Positions 39,281-47,280 of a stretch of 64,000 nucleotides of DNA are shown here, piece by piece. Made by a program: the position numbers and the translations under genes. Numbering within the stretch: position 1 is the first letter of the stretch; each line of letters opens with the position of its first letter. The DNA is from Mobilisporobacter senegalensis (GTDB lineage: Bacteria > Bacillota > Clostridia > Lachnospirales > Lachnospiraceae). The notes beneath the pieces were generated by a model, which made no database searches, was not told the DNA's origin, and saw nothing but the letters and a program-made list of their open reading frames with translations. The stretch is taken from the NCBI RefSeq assembly GCF_003752155.1, contig NZ_RJVG01000004.1, forward strand, positions 62,001-126,000. The letters run 5' to 3'.

Positions 39281-41278
39281 ATGAGCAGCACAGATGAGAA
39301 AAGTCGTAAAAACGAAGTTAAAAATGTCAATCCAGAACTCTGGATATATGATGAGAAATTAAGAAATGAATGGCTACAAAATATGCGAAAAGAATCTCTT
39401 AAAAAGCAGCGTGACAAAAAAAAAGATTATCTTTACCAAGTCTACGATGATTTATGTAATAAGTATAAATTATTCTTCCCCTCTGAAAATAATCCTGAAA
39501 GTAAATTTGACTTGATTTTTAATGCAAAGTATATAAAGTATTATTTTTACTATTATAAAGATAGGCTTTTTTTTACCGGAAATTATTTGCACTTATTACT
39601 GGAAATAAAAGATATATCAACTTTTTTTGAAATGTATTCCATCCCACATACAACAGATTTATTATTAGAAAACAATATTATAAATAATATAAAAAAAATA
39701 CTGAAAATATCTTCTTTAACTCTATCACCTTATCAAAGGTTAATTAAAGAGTTCAGGATATTGAACAAATTCGAGAATGGCCATATATTAGATATTCCTA
39801 ATAGAGTATTTAAAATTATAGATGCAAATTTATATATATTTATTGATAACCAATTGTACTGCGCAACTTATGATAAAATTAAAGATTGGAGTAAAAAGGT
39901 ACTAGGTAAAAAATATGATGAACAATTTTGGACGAGGCTGATTAAATCATTACCTAAAGAGTTAGAGTATTGGGATAATTATACTAATCATGGTCAGCCT
40001 AAAGCAACTTCATCTGTAGATGATGAAAATAATTTTATTACTAATGCAAATTATATTTATTTTAACAATAATAGAGATTTATCAAAGATCTTTTACAATT
40101 ATCATGAAAAAAAGTTCGTTGAAGAGAAAGCCGATTCAAACCAAAAATTGTCAAAACTAAAAATTGGAGAACTACCCACATTTTCACAAAAACTTTTTGA
40201 CTTTTTAGAATTAACTTTTGGAGATAATGAAAATGGTTTTAATGAATATGCCAGATTTATTACAGCATGTGTATGCCCTTCTAAATTAATTGAACCTAAA
40301 TTATATGTAATTCAAGGAGATGAGTTAAGCTGCAATATGATTAAAAATTTTACAGATGATATCTTAAGCTCAGATGGTAATCAAAAGGGAGAAAGAATCG
40401 GTAAATGGAGTTATTTTAATACGCCTTATAATATACCGTCTTGGATTGATCAAGATATGCGAGAATTCGTATATTATGCAGAGGTAGATAGTATGGGAAC
40501 TCCTGAAATGAAAAATATTAAACTTTTAAAAAAATTAATTATGGGGAAGAAAGTTACCAAAGAAGATACGTTAGTAAAAAAGATAGTCTATAGAAATACA
40601 TTACCACTTATTTATTTTTCTACGAGGCAAGAAAACTTTAATTGGATTCATCATAATCTTCCATATAAAATAATAGATATGAATCACTTTAACAAGAATA
40701 TAAATGAAATTGAAAAAAAAATACATGAATTAAGTAAAATGGATTTATATTCTCTAAAAATATTTTTTATATTTTACGGATTGAAATTATTATCAATCCA
40801 AGATCAAAATAATAAACAAACCGCTGATAGCAAAGTATCGACCACTCAAACTGGTTCTGATGATGCTATAGATATTTTTTTATCTGATTTCTGTACTATA
40901 GATAAGTCTGATAAGACCCTTTTTACATATTTTAGTGATTTATATAATGCCTATCATACATTTTATGAAAAAAAATACTTTAGTAAATCTATATCGGAAA
41001 GAAAATTTATAAAAGAATTAAAAGGAAAAGAGATTTTTGAATATAAAAAGCCACGTACTAGTAGAACTGATAGTAAATGGGCTTTCATTGGCATCAAAGT
41101 TAATGCCCCAAAATTGAATGAAGAATATTATGAAATTAAAACAGAAAACAACGAGCTAAAAATAGATATATTTGAAGAAAAATTTAACTGTATCGATTTT
41201 ATTGAAATTTTTAGATTATTGAAGGAAGATAAAATCCCAAATCCATTTGGTGTCCAAATCATAAGACAGGACACATAA
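39281..41278 (+). CDS. D5-like primase/helicase relative with degenerate P-loop
   Basis: A 665-residue protein, AAGGAGA before the ATG. From about residue 300 the layout follows phage/plasmid D5-like SF3 helicases: LPTFSQKLFDFLELTFGDN, YARFITACVC, then LYVIQGDELSCNMIKNF where the Walker A (GxxGxGKST) should be; the glycines and GKS are missing. Next comes VYYAEVDSM (Walker B position, with acidic Glu and Asp), KLLKKLIMGKKVTKEDTLVKKIVYRNTLPLIYFSTRQENF (the sensor block), and a C-terminal winged-helix-like part ending near ERKFIKELKG. ATP hydrolysis looks unlikely. It may be a replication protein that recruits host helicase, or a repurposed DNA-binding protein. Family assignment is by motif order only. 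Confidence 0.6.
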   Translation: MSSTDEKSRKNEVKNVNPELWIYDEKLRNEWLQNMRKESLKKQRDKKKDYLYQVYDDLCNKYKLFFPSENNPESKFDLIFNAKYIKYYFYYYKDRLFFTGNYLHLLLEIKDISTFFEMYSIPHTTDLLLENNIINNIKKILKISSLTLSPYQRLIKEFRILNKFENGHILDIPNRVFKIIDANLYIFIDNQLYCATYDKIKDWSKKVLGKKYDEQFWTRLIKSLPKELEYWDNYTNHGQPKATSSVDDENNFITNANYIYFNNNRDLSKIFYNYHEKKFVEEKADSNQKLSKLKIGELPTFSQKLFDFLELTFGDNENGFNEYARFITACVCPSKLIEPKLYVIQGDELSCNMIKNFTDDILSSDGNQKGERIGKWSYFNTPYNIPSWIDQDMREFVYYAEVDSMGTPEMKNIKLLKKLIMGKKVTKEDTLVKKIVYRNTLPLIYFSTRQENFNWIHHNLPYKIIDMNHFNKNINEIEKKIHELSKMDLYSLKIFFIFYGLKLLSIQDQNNKQTADSKVSTTQTGSDDAIDIFLSDFCTIDKSDKTLFTYFSDLYNAYHTFYEKKYFSKSISERKFIKELKGKEIFEYKKPRTSRTDSKWAFIGIKVNAPKLNEEYYEIKTENNELKIDIFEEKFNCIDFIEIFRLLKEDKIPNPFGVQIIRQDT

Positions 41279-41309
41279 AACTCTCTAAAATATTTTCTTT
41301 TTGTCTCCG

Positions 41310-41329
41310 TTGATGTAGTCGTTGATGTA
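41310..41329 (+). repeat. Subterminal integrase arm-site candidate, right end
   Basis: Two copies of ttgatgta (41310-41317 and 41322-41329), 12 bp apart, 104 bp inside the right core; same motif, orientation and spacing as 15905-15924. Confidence 0.7.
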
Positions 41330-41334
41330 AACAC

Positions 41335-41380
41335 AAAAAAATAAGGGTTTCAGAATTTATCAAAAACTCTGAAACCCTTA
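41335..41380 (-). terminator. Terminator of tRNA-Leu supplied by the element
   Basis: Perfect 13-bp stem (taagggtttcaga / tctgaaaccctta), then a T-run on the minus strand. It replaces the native terminator, which is now at 15711-15730. Confidence 0.88.
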
Positions 41381-41390
41381 TAAACACTAC

Positions 41391-41475
41391 TGCAGTCGAC
41401 GGGACTTGAACCCGTACGAGCGCAATGCTCACTAGATCCTTAGTCTAGCGCGTATGCCAATTCCGCCACGACTGC
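41391..41475 (-). tRNA. tRNA-Leu (anticodon AAG), hybrid of host 5' half and element 3' half
   Basis: An 85-nt class II tRNA on the minus strand. Acceptor GCAGTCG / CGACTGC, D-arm with TGGCGGAATTGGC, anticodon stem CTAGA / TCTAG around loop CTAAGGA (anticodon AAG), a variable arm GAGC / GCTC, T-loop GTTCAAGTC and discriminator A; CCA is not encoded. The part 3' of the anticodon loop lies inside the element, so this gene is completed by element DNA. Confidence 0.95.
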
Positions 41476-41648
41476 AAAATTATAAATGTTCTCTCGCGAA
41501 CGATTTATATTATAACAAGATAGTATTGAAAAATCAATACCTTACTATTAAATAATATTATATTTTTTATAATCTATGCTTCTTTTTATCTTTTAAAACT
41601 TTATATTTTATAATATTTAAAGGATTAATATAGAGCAAAGTTCTAATT

Positions 41649-42083
41649 CTAATAATCCAGCCTCATAATATGCTCTTTTCCGAACACCTGACCATCAAAC
41701 CGAAAGCCAAAGCTTTCATATAATCTTACCCCAGCTATACTTTCCTTATGTACTCCTAAAAATATCTTATTACGTGTTTCATCAGATTTGATCCTATCAA
41801 GTAACAGCTTCAAAGCAGATCTTCCATATCCCTTAGATTGAAATTTCTCATCGATCATCATACGGTAAATCCAGTATTCACTATCATCTTCATCAATACA
41901 ATACATTACAAATCCAACCATAACTTCGTCATCGTATACAGCAAGGGGGATACACTCCGGCTGGACTTTAGACTGTGCAATAGAGACTGCATTGGATGTC
42001 ACAAAATCCGCTTGCTGTTTTTCAACAGCAAGCTCTATGCAATCCCAAAAATTTTCCCTGGTTATTTCTTTTAATGTAACCAT
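41649..42083 (-). CDS. GNAT family N-acetyltransferase
   Basis: A 144-residue single-domain GNAT. Motif A, the acetyl-CoA pyrophosphate loop, reads QSKGYGRSALKLLL; VMVGFVMYCIDEDDSEYWIYRMMID precedes it and GVRLYESFGFRFDG closes the fold. It resembles polyamine (BltD-type) acetyltransferases, but substrate specificity cannot be read. GGGAG stands before the ATG. First backbone gene beyond the integrated element. Confidence 0.88.
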   Translation of the reverse strand: MVTLKEITRENFWDCIELAVEKQQADFVTSNAVSIAQSKVQPECIPLAVYDDEVMVGFVMYCIDEDDSEYWIYRMMIDEKFQSKGYGRSALKLLLDRIKSDETRNKIFLGVHKESIAGVRLYESFGFRFDGQVFGKEHIMRLDY

Positions 42084-42163
42084 AATAATCTCCCATATTT
42101 TAATTAATATAATCCAATGCCCTTTAGTGTTATTGTAAATAATTTACATTTTTATGACTATTC

Positions 42164-43375
42164 CTAACTTAATCTTTCTACTCCGGTAGATAATTCCTTA
42201 ATCAAACTCTTACCAAACTCCATGCACTTATCCAGTGCCTCCATATCCGGGCTCCATAATACTTTTATTCCGTCATTCATTATCTCAAATCCCGATTCTT
42301 CTAACTCTTTTGTAATGATTTTGTTTCCTTCTCCACTCCAACCATAGCTGCCAAAGGCTGCTGCCTTTTTATTCTTAAATCTTAGACCTTTGATCATCTC
42401 TAATATTGCAGCAGTGGAAGAAAGAATCCCATTATTAATTGTAGAGGAACCTACAAGGATCAATTTCGACTTAAATACTTCTGTTATAATATCATTCTTA
42501 TCTTTCTTGGCAGAATTAAAAAGCTTAACTGTGACTTGATCATCTACAGATTTTATTCCTTTTCCAATTGCTTCCGCCATTTTTCTGGTAGCTTCCCACA
42601 TGGAATCGTAGATGATCGTTATCTGATTTTCCTGATATGCATCCGCCCATTTCATATATTCATGTACAATCTGAGTAATGTCATCTCTCCAGAGAATTCC
42701 ATGGCTTGGAAGAATCATATTAAGAGGAAGGTTAAAACTTAATATTTCTTCTATCTTTTTCGTCACCAATCCACTATAAGGAGTCAGTATATTAGCATAG
42801 TACTTTATTGCTTCTCCATAAAGTTCTTCTTTATCCACCAAATTATTAAACATATGCTCTGAAGCAAAATGCTGGCCGAAGCCATCATTACTAAATAGTA
42901 TGTTCTCACCTGACAGGTAAGTAAACATGGTATCTGGCCAGTGAAGAAATTTAGCTTCTACAAATGTTAATTTATTCTCTCCAATATCCAGGGTATCACC
43001 TGTTTTTACTTCTACAAAATTCCACTCCTTATGGTAATGCCCTTTAATAACTTGTATTCCACTCTTGGTACAATAGATTGGAGTATCTGGAATCTCTTTC
43101 ATTAAATCCGGAAGTGCTCCACTATGATCTACTTCTGAATGATTCATGACGATATAATCAATCTTATTAAGATCTGTTTCTATTTTAAGATTTGCTATAA
43201 ATTCCTTGGAGAAAGGCTGCCATACCGTATCTATTAACACCGTCTTCTTATCCTGTATCAAAAATGAATTATAAGAAGTTCCCCGATGAGTAGAATATTC
43301 CTTTCCATGAAAAGTGATCAGTTCCCAGTCAATCTTACCCACCCAGGTAACTGTATCTGTAATCTTATAAGTCAT
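42164..43375 (-). CDS. Flavodiiron protein (FprA-type A flavoprotein)
   Basis: From ATG 43375 (AAGGAGG upstream), 403 residues. N-terminal metallo-beta-lactamase-like domain with a diiron site: NHSEVDHSG (HxExDH), then a flavodoxin domain binding FMN (TIIYDSMWEATRKMAEAIGKGI, and GSYGWSGEGNK). These enzymes reduce oxygen to water and/or NO to nitrous oxide in anaerobes, receiving electrons from rubredoxin or a linked reductase. No rubredoxin gene is adjacent. An earlier in-frame ATG lies 63 bases upstream but lacks a ribosome site. Confidence 0.94.
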   Translation of the reverse strand: MTYKITDTVTWVGKIDWELITFHGKEYSTHRGTSYNSFLIQDKKTVLIDTVWQPFSKEFIANLKIETDLNKIDYIVMNHSEVDHSGALPDLMKEIPDTPIYCTKSGIQVIKGHYHKEWNFVEVKTGDTLDIGENKLTFVEAKFLHWPDTMFTYLSGENILFSNDGFGQHFASEHMFNNLVDKEELYGEAIKYYANILTPYSGLVTKKIEEILSFNLPLNMILPSHGILWRDDITQIVHEYMKWADAYQENQITIIYDSMWEATRKMAEAIGKGIKSVDDQVTVKLFNSAKKDKNDIITEVFKSKLILVGSSTINNGILSSTAAILEMIKGLRFKNKKAAAFGSYGWSGEGNKIITKELEESGFEIMNDGIKVLWSPDMEALDKCMEFGKSLIKELSTGVERLS

Positions 43376-43472
43376 CACAATCCTCCTTATGAATAGTTTA
43401 TTAACTAAATTCTTACCGAAATTAAATTTACTATTCATTAGAAGGAACTTCTTAAATCAGGGTATAAAAAAA

Positions 43473-43544
43473 CTCCCCGAGTAGGGCTCGAACCTACAAC
43501 CCCACGGTTAACAGCCGTGTGCTCTACCATTGAGCTATCGAGGA
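43473..43544 (-). tRNA. tRNA-Asn (anticodon GTT)
   Basis: A 72-nt cloverleaf on the minus strand: acceptor TCCTCGA / TCGGGGA (one G-T pair), D-arm AGCTCAATGGTAGAGC, anticodon loop CTGTTAA, T-arm with GGTTCGAGCCC, discriminator G. Seven T follow directly. No CCA encoded. Confidence 0.96.
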
Positions 43545-43603
43545 ATAACAAATATATTCTAATACCATATTTTGGCCATGTCAATAGGGTATTAAAAAAT
43601 ATT

Positions 43604-44221
43604 CTAAATAATATATTCTATAGAATCCATTGTCCTTCTTCGTTCCTGATGATACATAAGAACACACTCTCTGCCATCTAATTTACCAAGAGCATAATTT
43701 CCTTTCTCTTCACTATTAAGAATGCTGTATAATACCTTACGATTCATCTTTGTAGGTTCATTCTTGATCATCTCCACCCCATCTTCTTTAAATGGATTTC
43801 TCCTGTAATAGGGGTCAAAAATATAGACATGTTCTCCATCAGTTCCAGTTAGCAGTACATAATGCCAGCAGCCAAGCATGACCCTGGCAACTACTGCTCC
43901 TCCCTGTTGAAGGCATTCAGTTATTTTGGAATTTTTCCCGATATAAACCTGCTCTCCATTTAAAACTTCACAATAAATTGGCCATTTTTTCACTTTTCCG
44001 AAATGATTCAGCCAATTGGCAAGAAACATCATGGCCATACCTGAAGTGCCGCTTTTATATGCTTCTCCTTTGCTATTATAACTGTCCAGAGTATATTGCA
44101 TAATACTTTTCACAACCTCTGGCAGTATCTCCTCCCTGTGAAATAAGAAATTTATTGCATTAAGTACCGTTGTAGGGCCGCAATCATATTCTGTTGTCTG
44201 ATAGCTTAATGGATTCTTCAT
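43604..44221 (-). CDS. Peptidase C39-like cysteine protease family protein
   Basis: A 205-residue protein with the papain-like C39 layout: catalytic Cys in TTEYDCGPTT (C14), His in LGCWHYVLLTG and a following Asp in IFDPYYRR. Unlike the C39 domains of bacteriocin exporters it stands alone, without membrane helices or signal peptide. Its 3' neighbour upstream is a PepT-like peptidase whose stop is 2 bp from its start, so they form an operon and may share a role in intracellular peptide turnover. Substrate unknown. Confidence 0.8.
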   Translation of the reverse strand: MKNPLSYQTTEYDCGPTTVLNAINFLFHREEILPEVVKSIMQYTLDSYNSKGEAYKSGTSGMAMMFLANWLNHFGKVKKWPIYCEVLNGEQVYIGKNSKITECLQQGGAVVARVMLGCWHYVLLTGTDGEHVYIFDPYYRRNPFKEDGVEMIKNEPTKMNRKVLYSILNSEEKGNYALGKLDGRECVLMYHQERRRTMDSIEYII

Positions 44222-44223
44222 AT

Positions 44224-45339
44224 CTATTCCTCTCTTGTCATTAAACCTAAAACTATATTACTGATTCTTTTTAATTCCTCTATTGTGGTATATTCGTTAC
44301 AGGAATGTACCTGATTCATGCCACATGCTATAACAATGCCTGTAATCCCATGAAGCATAAAATTATTATTATCACTACCGCCACAAGTTGTAACTAATCT
44401 GGTCTCATAATCTAACTCTTTACAAACCTTTTGAAACCTTTGTACGACCGGATGTGCTTCTTCTACTTCATATGCAATGCAGCCAAAAGATGTTTCATAA
44501 TCACAGGCAGCGCCGAAATCCTTAACACTTCCCATAAATATATTTTTAATTCTTTCGGCCTCACCCACTGCTTTTTCATGGGTAAGACTTCTAACTTCTC
44601 CTTTGATTATACAAGAATCCGGAACAATATTTCTGGCCACTCCGCCTTCCATGATACCTACATTGACAGTCATCTCATCATCTACCCGTCCCAGATCAAT
44701 GAGTGTTATTGCTTTTGCCCCTATTTTAATTGCATGGATCCCATCTTGTGGAGCAAATCCGGCGTGAGCTGCCTTACCCTTGATGATAGCTGTAAAGGAT
44801 ACTAATGTGGGTGCCTTTAATGCTGCCAATCCTACTGGTCCGCTAAGATCCAGTACGTATGCCTCTTTACTTTTTATCTCATTAAAATTATATTCATTAC
44901 TTCCCAGCAGATAGGATTCCTCTGCTATTGGAAATAAAACCTCTATACTCCTATGAGGCAGCTTATTCTCATGGATCACTCGAAGAGCTTCTAATATTCC
45001 TACAATACCTGATACATCGTCAGCACCTAATACTGTTGTACCATCACTGGTTATCGTTCCATCATCCCCTACGATTGCTTTTTTCCCTTTAGAAGGTTCC
45101 ACAGTATCCATATGGGCAGAAAAAAGAAGAGGCTCTCCTTTCAGCCTTCCGGGAAGATAACCATATACATTTCCACAATTACTGCCATATTTTTCTCCGG
45201 CAGTATCCTCGGTTACTGTAAAACCTAATCTGAGCAATTCATCTTTTAAATAATCTGCCATCTTCCGTTCTCCAAATGTAGGGGAATCTATGGAAACTAA
45301 TTTACAAAATTCATTTACGATTCTGTCTTCTTTAATCAT
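44224..45339 (-). CDS. M20 family tripeptidase-like metallopeptidase (PepT-like)
   Basis: From ATG 45339 (GGAGG 6 bases upstream), 371 residues. Two-zinc site ligands in the usual order: SAHMDTV (H, with D), LGADD (bridging Asp), AEES (Glu base and ligand), YVLDLSG (Asp) and the late NNNFMLHG (His). The inserted dimerisation domain carries KGKAAHAGFAPQDG. Closest to the PepT-like M20/M25/M40 branch, which releases N-terminal residues from short peptides. Cytoplasmic. Operon with the C39-like gene downstream. Confidence 0.9.
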   Translation of the reverse strand: MIKEDRIVNEFCKLVSIDSPTFGERKMADYLKDELLRLGFTVTEDTAGEKYGSNCGNVYGYLPGRLKGEPLLFSAHMDTVEPSKGKKAIVGDDGTITSDGTTVLGADDVSGIVGILEALRVIHENKLPHRSIEVLFPIAEESYLLGSNEYNFNEIKSKEAYVLDLSGPVGLAALKAPTLVSFTAIIKGKAAHAGFAPQDGIHAIKIGAKAITLIDLGRVDDEMTVNVGIMEGGVARNIVPDSCIIKGEVRSLTHEKAVGEAERIKNIFMGSVKDFGAACDYETSFGCIAYEVEEAHPVVQRFQKVCKELDYETRLVTTCGGSDNNNFMLHGITGIVIACGMNQVHSCNEYTTIEELKRISNIVLGLMTREE

Positions 45340-45482
45340 ACCATCCTCCGAACCAGAACAAATCAAAGTGATTTGAAGTTTCTTAGTCATGTGCAGCATT
45401 TCATTATCAGTATATACTAAATTATAATTTATTAATATAGGATTAATCAACTTAAAATTAATGTCTTCTCCAAGTAAAAGAA

Positions 45483-45522
45483 CCAATTTTAGTATAGAAT
45501 TATAAAATTCTACTAAAATTGG
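45483..45522 (-). terminator. Terminator of the infC-rpmI-rplT operon
   Basis: Perfect 12-bp stem (ccaattttagta / tactaaaattgg) with TTCTTTT after it on the minus strand, 36 bp past the rplT stop. Confidence 0.75.
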
Positions 45523-45557
45523 CTCTTTCTTCTATATAATACTATTTATATTCAATA

Positions 45558-45914
45558 TTATGCTATCTTTGTTTTAGCTACTTCTGCTAACTTAGCAAAT
45601 CCTGCTGCATCATTAATTGCCATATCAGCTAATACTTTTCTATTAAGTTCAATGTTAGCTAATTTTAATCCATACATAAATTTGCTGTATGAAAGACCAT
45701 TTAATCTAGCAGCTGCATTGATACGGGCAATCCATAATCTTCTGAATTGTCTTTTTCTTTCTTTACGGCCTGCAAATGAAGTAGTTAATGCTCTCATTAC
45801 AGATTGTTTTGCTACTCTATATTGTTTTGATCTAGCTCCTCTATAACCTTTAGCTAGTTTTAATACTCTGTTATGTCTTTTTTTAGCGTTCATTCCGCCT
45901 TTAATTCTTGCCAT
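45558..45914 (-). CDS. rplT: Ribosomal protein bL20
   Basis: A 118-residue bL20, usual length, starting [16 protein letters not shown]. It is basic, binds 23S rRNA early in large-subunit assembly, and in the family also represses its own operon by binding the leader mRNA. Signature stretches [19 protein letters not shown] and [19 protein letters not shown] are intact. Last gene of infC-rpmI-rplT, 29 bp after rpmI. Confidence 0.98.
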   Translation of the reverse strand: MARIKGGMNAKKRHNRVLKLAKGYRGARSKQYRVAKQSVMRALTTSFAGRKERKRQFRRLWIARINAAARLNGLSYSKFMYGLKLANIELNRKVLADMAINDAAGFAKLAEVAKTKIA

Positions 45915-45943
45915 ATTCTATTTCCCTCCTAAATACCAATATC

Positions 45944-46141
45944 TTATAGATATGGTAAAATCTTTTTCATATTCTTTACATTTGTTGCATCAGTAATTGT
46001 TGCTTTTCTAAGATTTCTCTTTCTCTTAGTACTTTTCTTAGTAAGGATATGGCTCTTGTAAGCTTTCATTCTTTTTAATTTTCCATTACCTGTCTTTTTA
46101 AAGCGCTTAGCAGCAGCTCTACTAGTTTTCATTTTTGGCAT
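45944..46141 (-). CDS. rpmI: Ribosomal protein bL35
   Basis: A 65-residue bL35, full length: [35 protein letters not shown] and the C-terminal KKILPYL. Very basic large-subunit protein. Middle gene of the operon, with GGAGGA before the ATG. Confidence 0.98.
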   Translation of the reverse strand: MPKMKTSRAAAKRFKKTGNGKLKRMKAYKSHILTKKSTKRKRNLRKATITDATNVKNMKKILPYL

Positions 46142-46209
46142 AATATTTCCTCCTTGATTATTGTATCGAATCAGATAAACTTCTAATTGATGCGTATTTT
46201 AATTTATGC

Positions 46210-46716
46210 TTAACGTTTTTCAGTTAAAAACATTATCATACTTCTGCCTTCTAATTTAGCGGGTTTTTCGACAACGGCAATATCTTCTAATTTAGCAAAG
46301 AATGTATCAAGAATTTGTCTGCTTGATCCCATATGTGCCATTTCTCTACCTCGGAAACGAAGTGCAACTTTCACTTTATCTCCTTTGGTTATGAACTTTC
46401 TTGCTTGATTGGCTTTTGTGTTAAGATCATTCTCATCAATATTAGGAGACAAACGAATCTCTTTTACATCTGTAGTTTTTTGTTTTTTCTTTGCTTCTTT
46501 TTCTTTTCTAGCCAGCTCATATCTGTATTTACCATAATCTATGATCTTACATACAGGTGGTTTTGCAGTTGGAGCAATCTTTACTAAATCAAGATTTGCT
46601 TCTTTCGCTAGTTTCATTGCTTCTTTTGAGGACATAACTCCAAGTTGTTCTCCATCTTCTCCGACAAGACGAACCTCTTTGTCCCTGATTTGCTCATTAA
46701 TCATTAAATCGCTAAT
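46210..46716 (-). CDS. infC: Translation initiation factor IF-3, AUU start
   Basis: 168 residues when started at the ATT at 46716. The N-domain opens ISDLMINEQIRDKEVRLVGEDGEQLGVMSSKEA; the linker is Lys/Glu-rich (KEKEAKKKQK); the C-domain ends MFLTEKR. IF-3 blocks 50S joining and rejects non-standard start codons, so an AUU start gives negative feedback, as known in E. coli and others. Here GGAGGTG lies 7 bases before the ATT, whereas the nearest ATG (46704) is too far and an upstream ATG would fall inside the leader terminator. Confidence 0.95.
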   Translation of the reverse strand: MSDLMINEQIRDKEVRLVGEDGEQLGVMSSKEAMKLAKEANLDLVKIAPTAKPPVCKIIDYGKYRYELARKEKEAKKKQKTTDVKEIRLSPNIDENDLNTKANQARKFITKGDKVKVALRFRGREMAHMGSSRQILDTFFAKLEDIAVVEKPAKLEGRSMIMFLTEKR

Positions 46717-46924
46717 AGTAGTGCACCTCCACATATTTGAATACTTATTTTTGCAAAAATAAAAAAGTGAATAGTATAGACTATCCACAATAAGTTCACA
46801 TACATAATAAAATAATGACCTGCATCATTATTATTATATAAACTATTAACCCAAGTCACTCTTTGTGCTAAGGTGAGAGTGGATACTCTACTTTATTTTC
46901 ATGTGAACATTTTCCGCTCACAGT
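46717..46924 (-). ncRNA. infC leader, probable L20-type regulatory leader with attenuator
   Basis: About 200 nt of transcribed leader between promoter and infC. It contains the conserved-looking block CTCACCTTAGCAC...GTGACTTGGGTT and ends in a strong terminator hairpin (46788-46755) well before the ribosome site. In low-GC Gram-positives a bL20-binding leader controls this operon by premature termination; position and architecture fit. The L20 contact site is not proven by eye. Confidence 0.65.
46755..46788 (-). terminator. Attenuator terminator in the infC leader
   Basis: Minus strand: gtggatagt / actattcac (one G-T pair), 4-base loop, then TTTTTTATTTTT. It lies 39 bases before the infC start, so it must be conditional. 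Confidence 0.85.
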
Positions 46925-46930
46925 TTCTTA

Positions 46931-46959
46931 ATTATAACAGTGTTATTGTAATATGTCAA
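46931..46959 (-). promoter_or_regulatory. Consensus promoter of the infC operon
   Basis: Minus strand TTGACA at 46959-46954, 17-bp spacer, TATAAT at 46936-46931: full consensus. Confidence 0.92.
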
Positions 46960-47233
46960 CTTATTTTTTAAGAATTGTATGAATAATTATTTACATTTTT
47001 AACTTTTCTATTCCACCTGATACTAATCTTATATTTCTCTTATTATTTTTCTTATATTATAGAAATAATATACCTTAAGTTATTCTACCATTTTATTATT
47101 CCATACTTAGTTGCAATTAGTTATAATACGCTCTTTTTATCAATAATCAAATGTTAATCTATCCTATCATTTTTCTAAATCATACAAAAAACACAAAAAT
47201 ATATCTTTTCTTATTTTTAAATTCGTGATAACA
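46960..47233. other. Divergent region between infC promoter and pit
   Basis: AT-rich with no gene seen. The pit promoter must lie here or in the repeats that follow; no clear sigma-A pair stands out. Confidence 0.4.
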
Positions 47234-47261
47234 TTAACATTGGCTTAACAAGATTTTAACA
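47234..47261 (+). promoter_or_regulatory. Pho-box-like direct repeats before pit
   Basis: TTAACA at 47234-47239, 47245-47250 and 47256-47261: three exact copies with 11-bp period. TTAACA with 5-bp gaps is the known PhoP (PhoPR) target in Bacillus-type Firmicutes. The array ends 19 bp before the start codon. Confidence 0.75.
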
Positions 47262-47280
47262 TTTCATACGGAGGTAAATT

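Larger units (their letters stand above)
15781..41443. mobile_element. Integrative, probably mobilizable element (about 25.7 kb) in tRNA-Leu
   Basis: Bounded by 11-bp identical cores (tagatccttag) in the tRNA anticodon loop, at 15781-15791 and 41433-41443, each extended by tRNA 3'-half sequence. It encodes a tyrosine integrase and an excisionase near the right end, MobC plus a relaxase, and has matching subterminal repeats. No type IV secretion genes, capsid or portal genes are present, so it would depend on a helper conjugation system. A decayed third end copy at 29226-29322 suggests two elements in tandem. Several genes are broken. Confidence 0.88.

Noticed and set aside
15781-41443. Prophage
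   Set aside because: RecT, YqaJ and Mor suggest one, but there are no structural, packaging or lysis genes, while mob genes are present.
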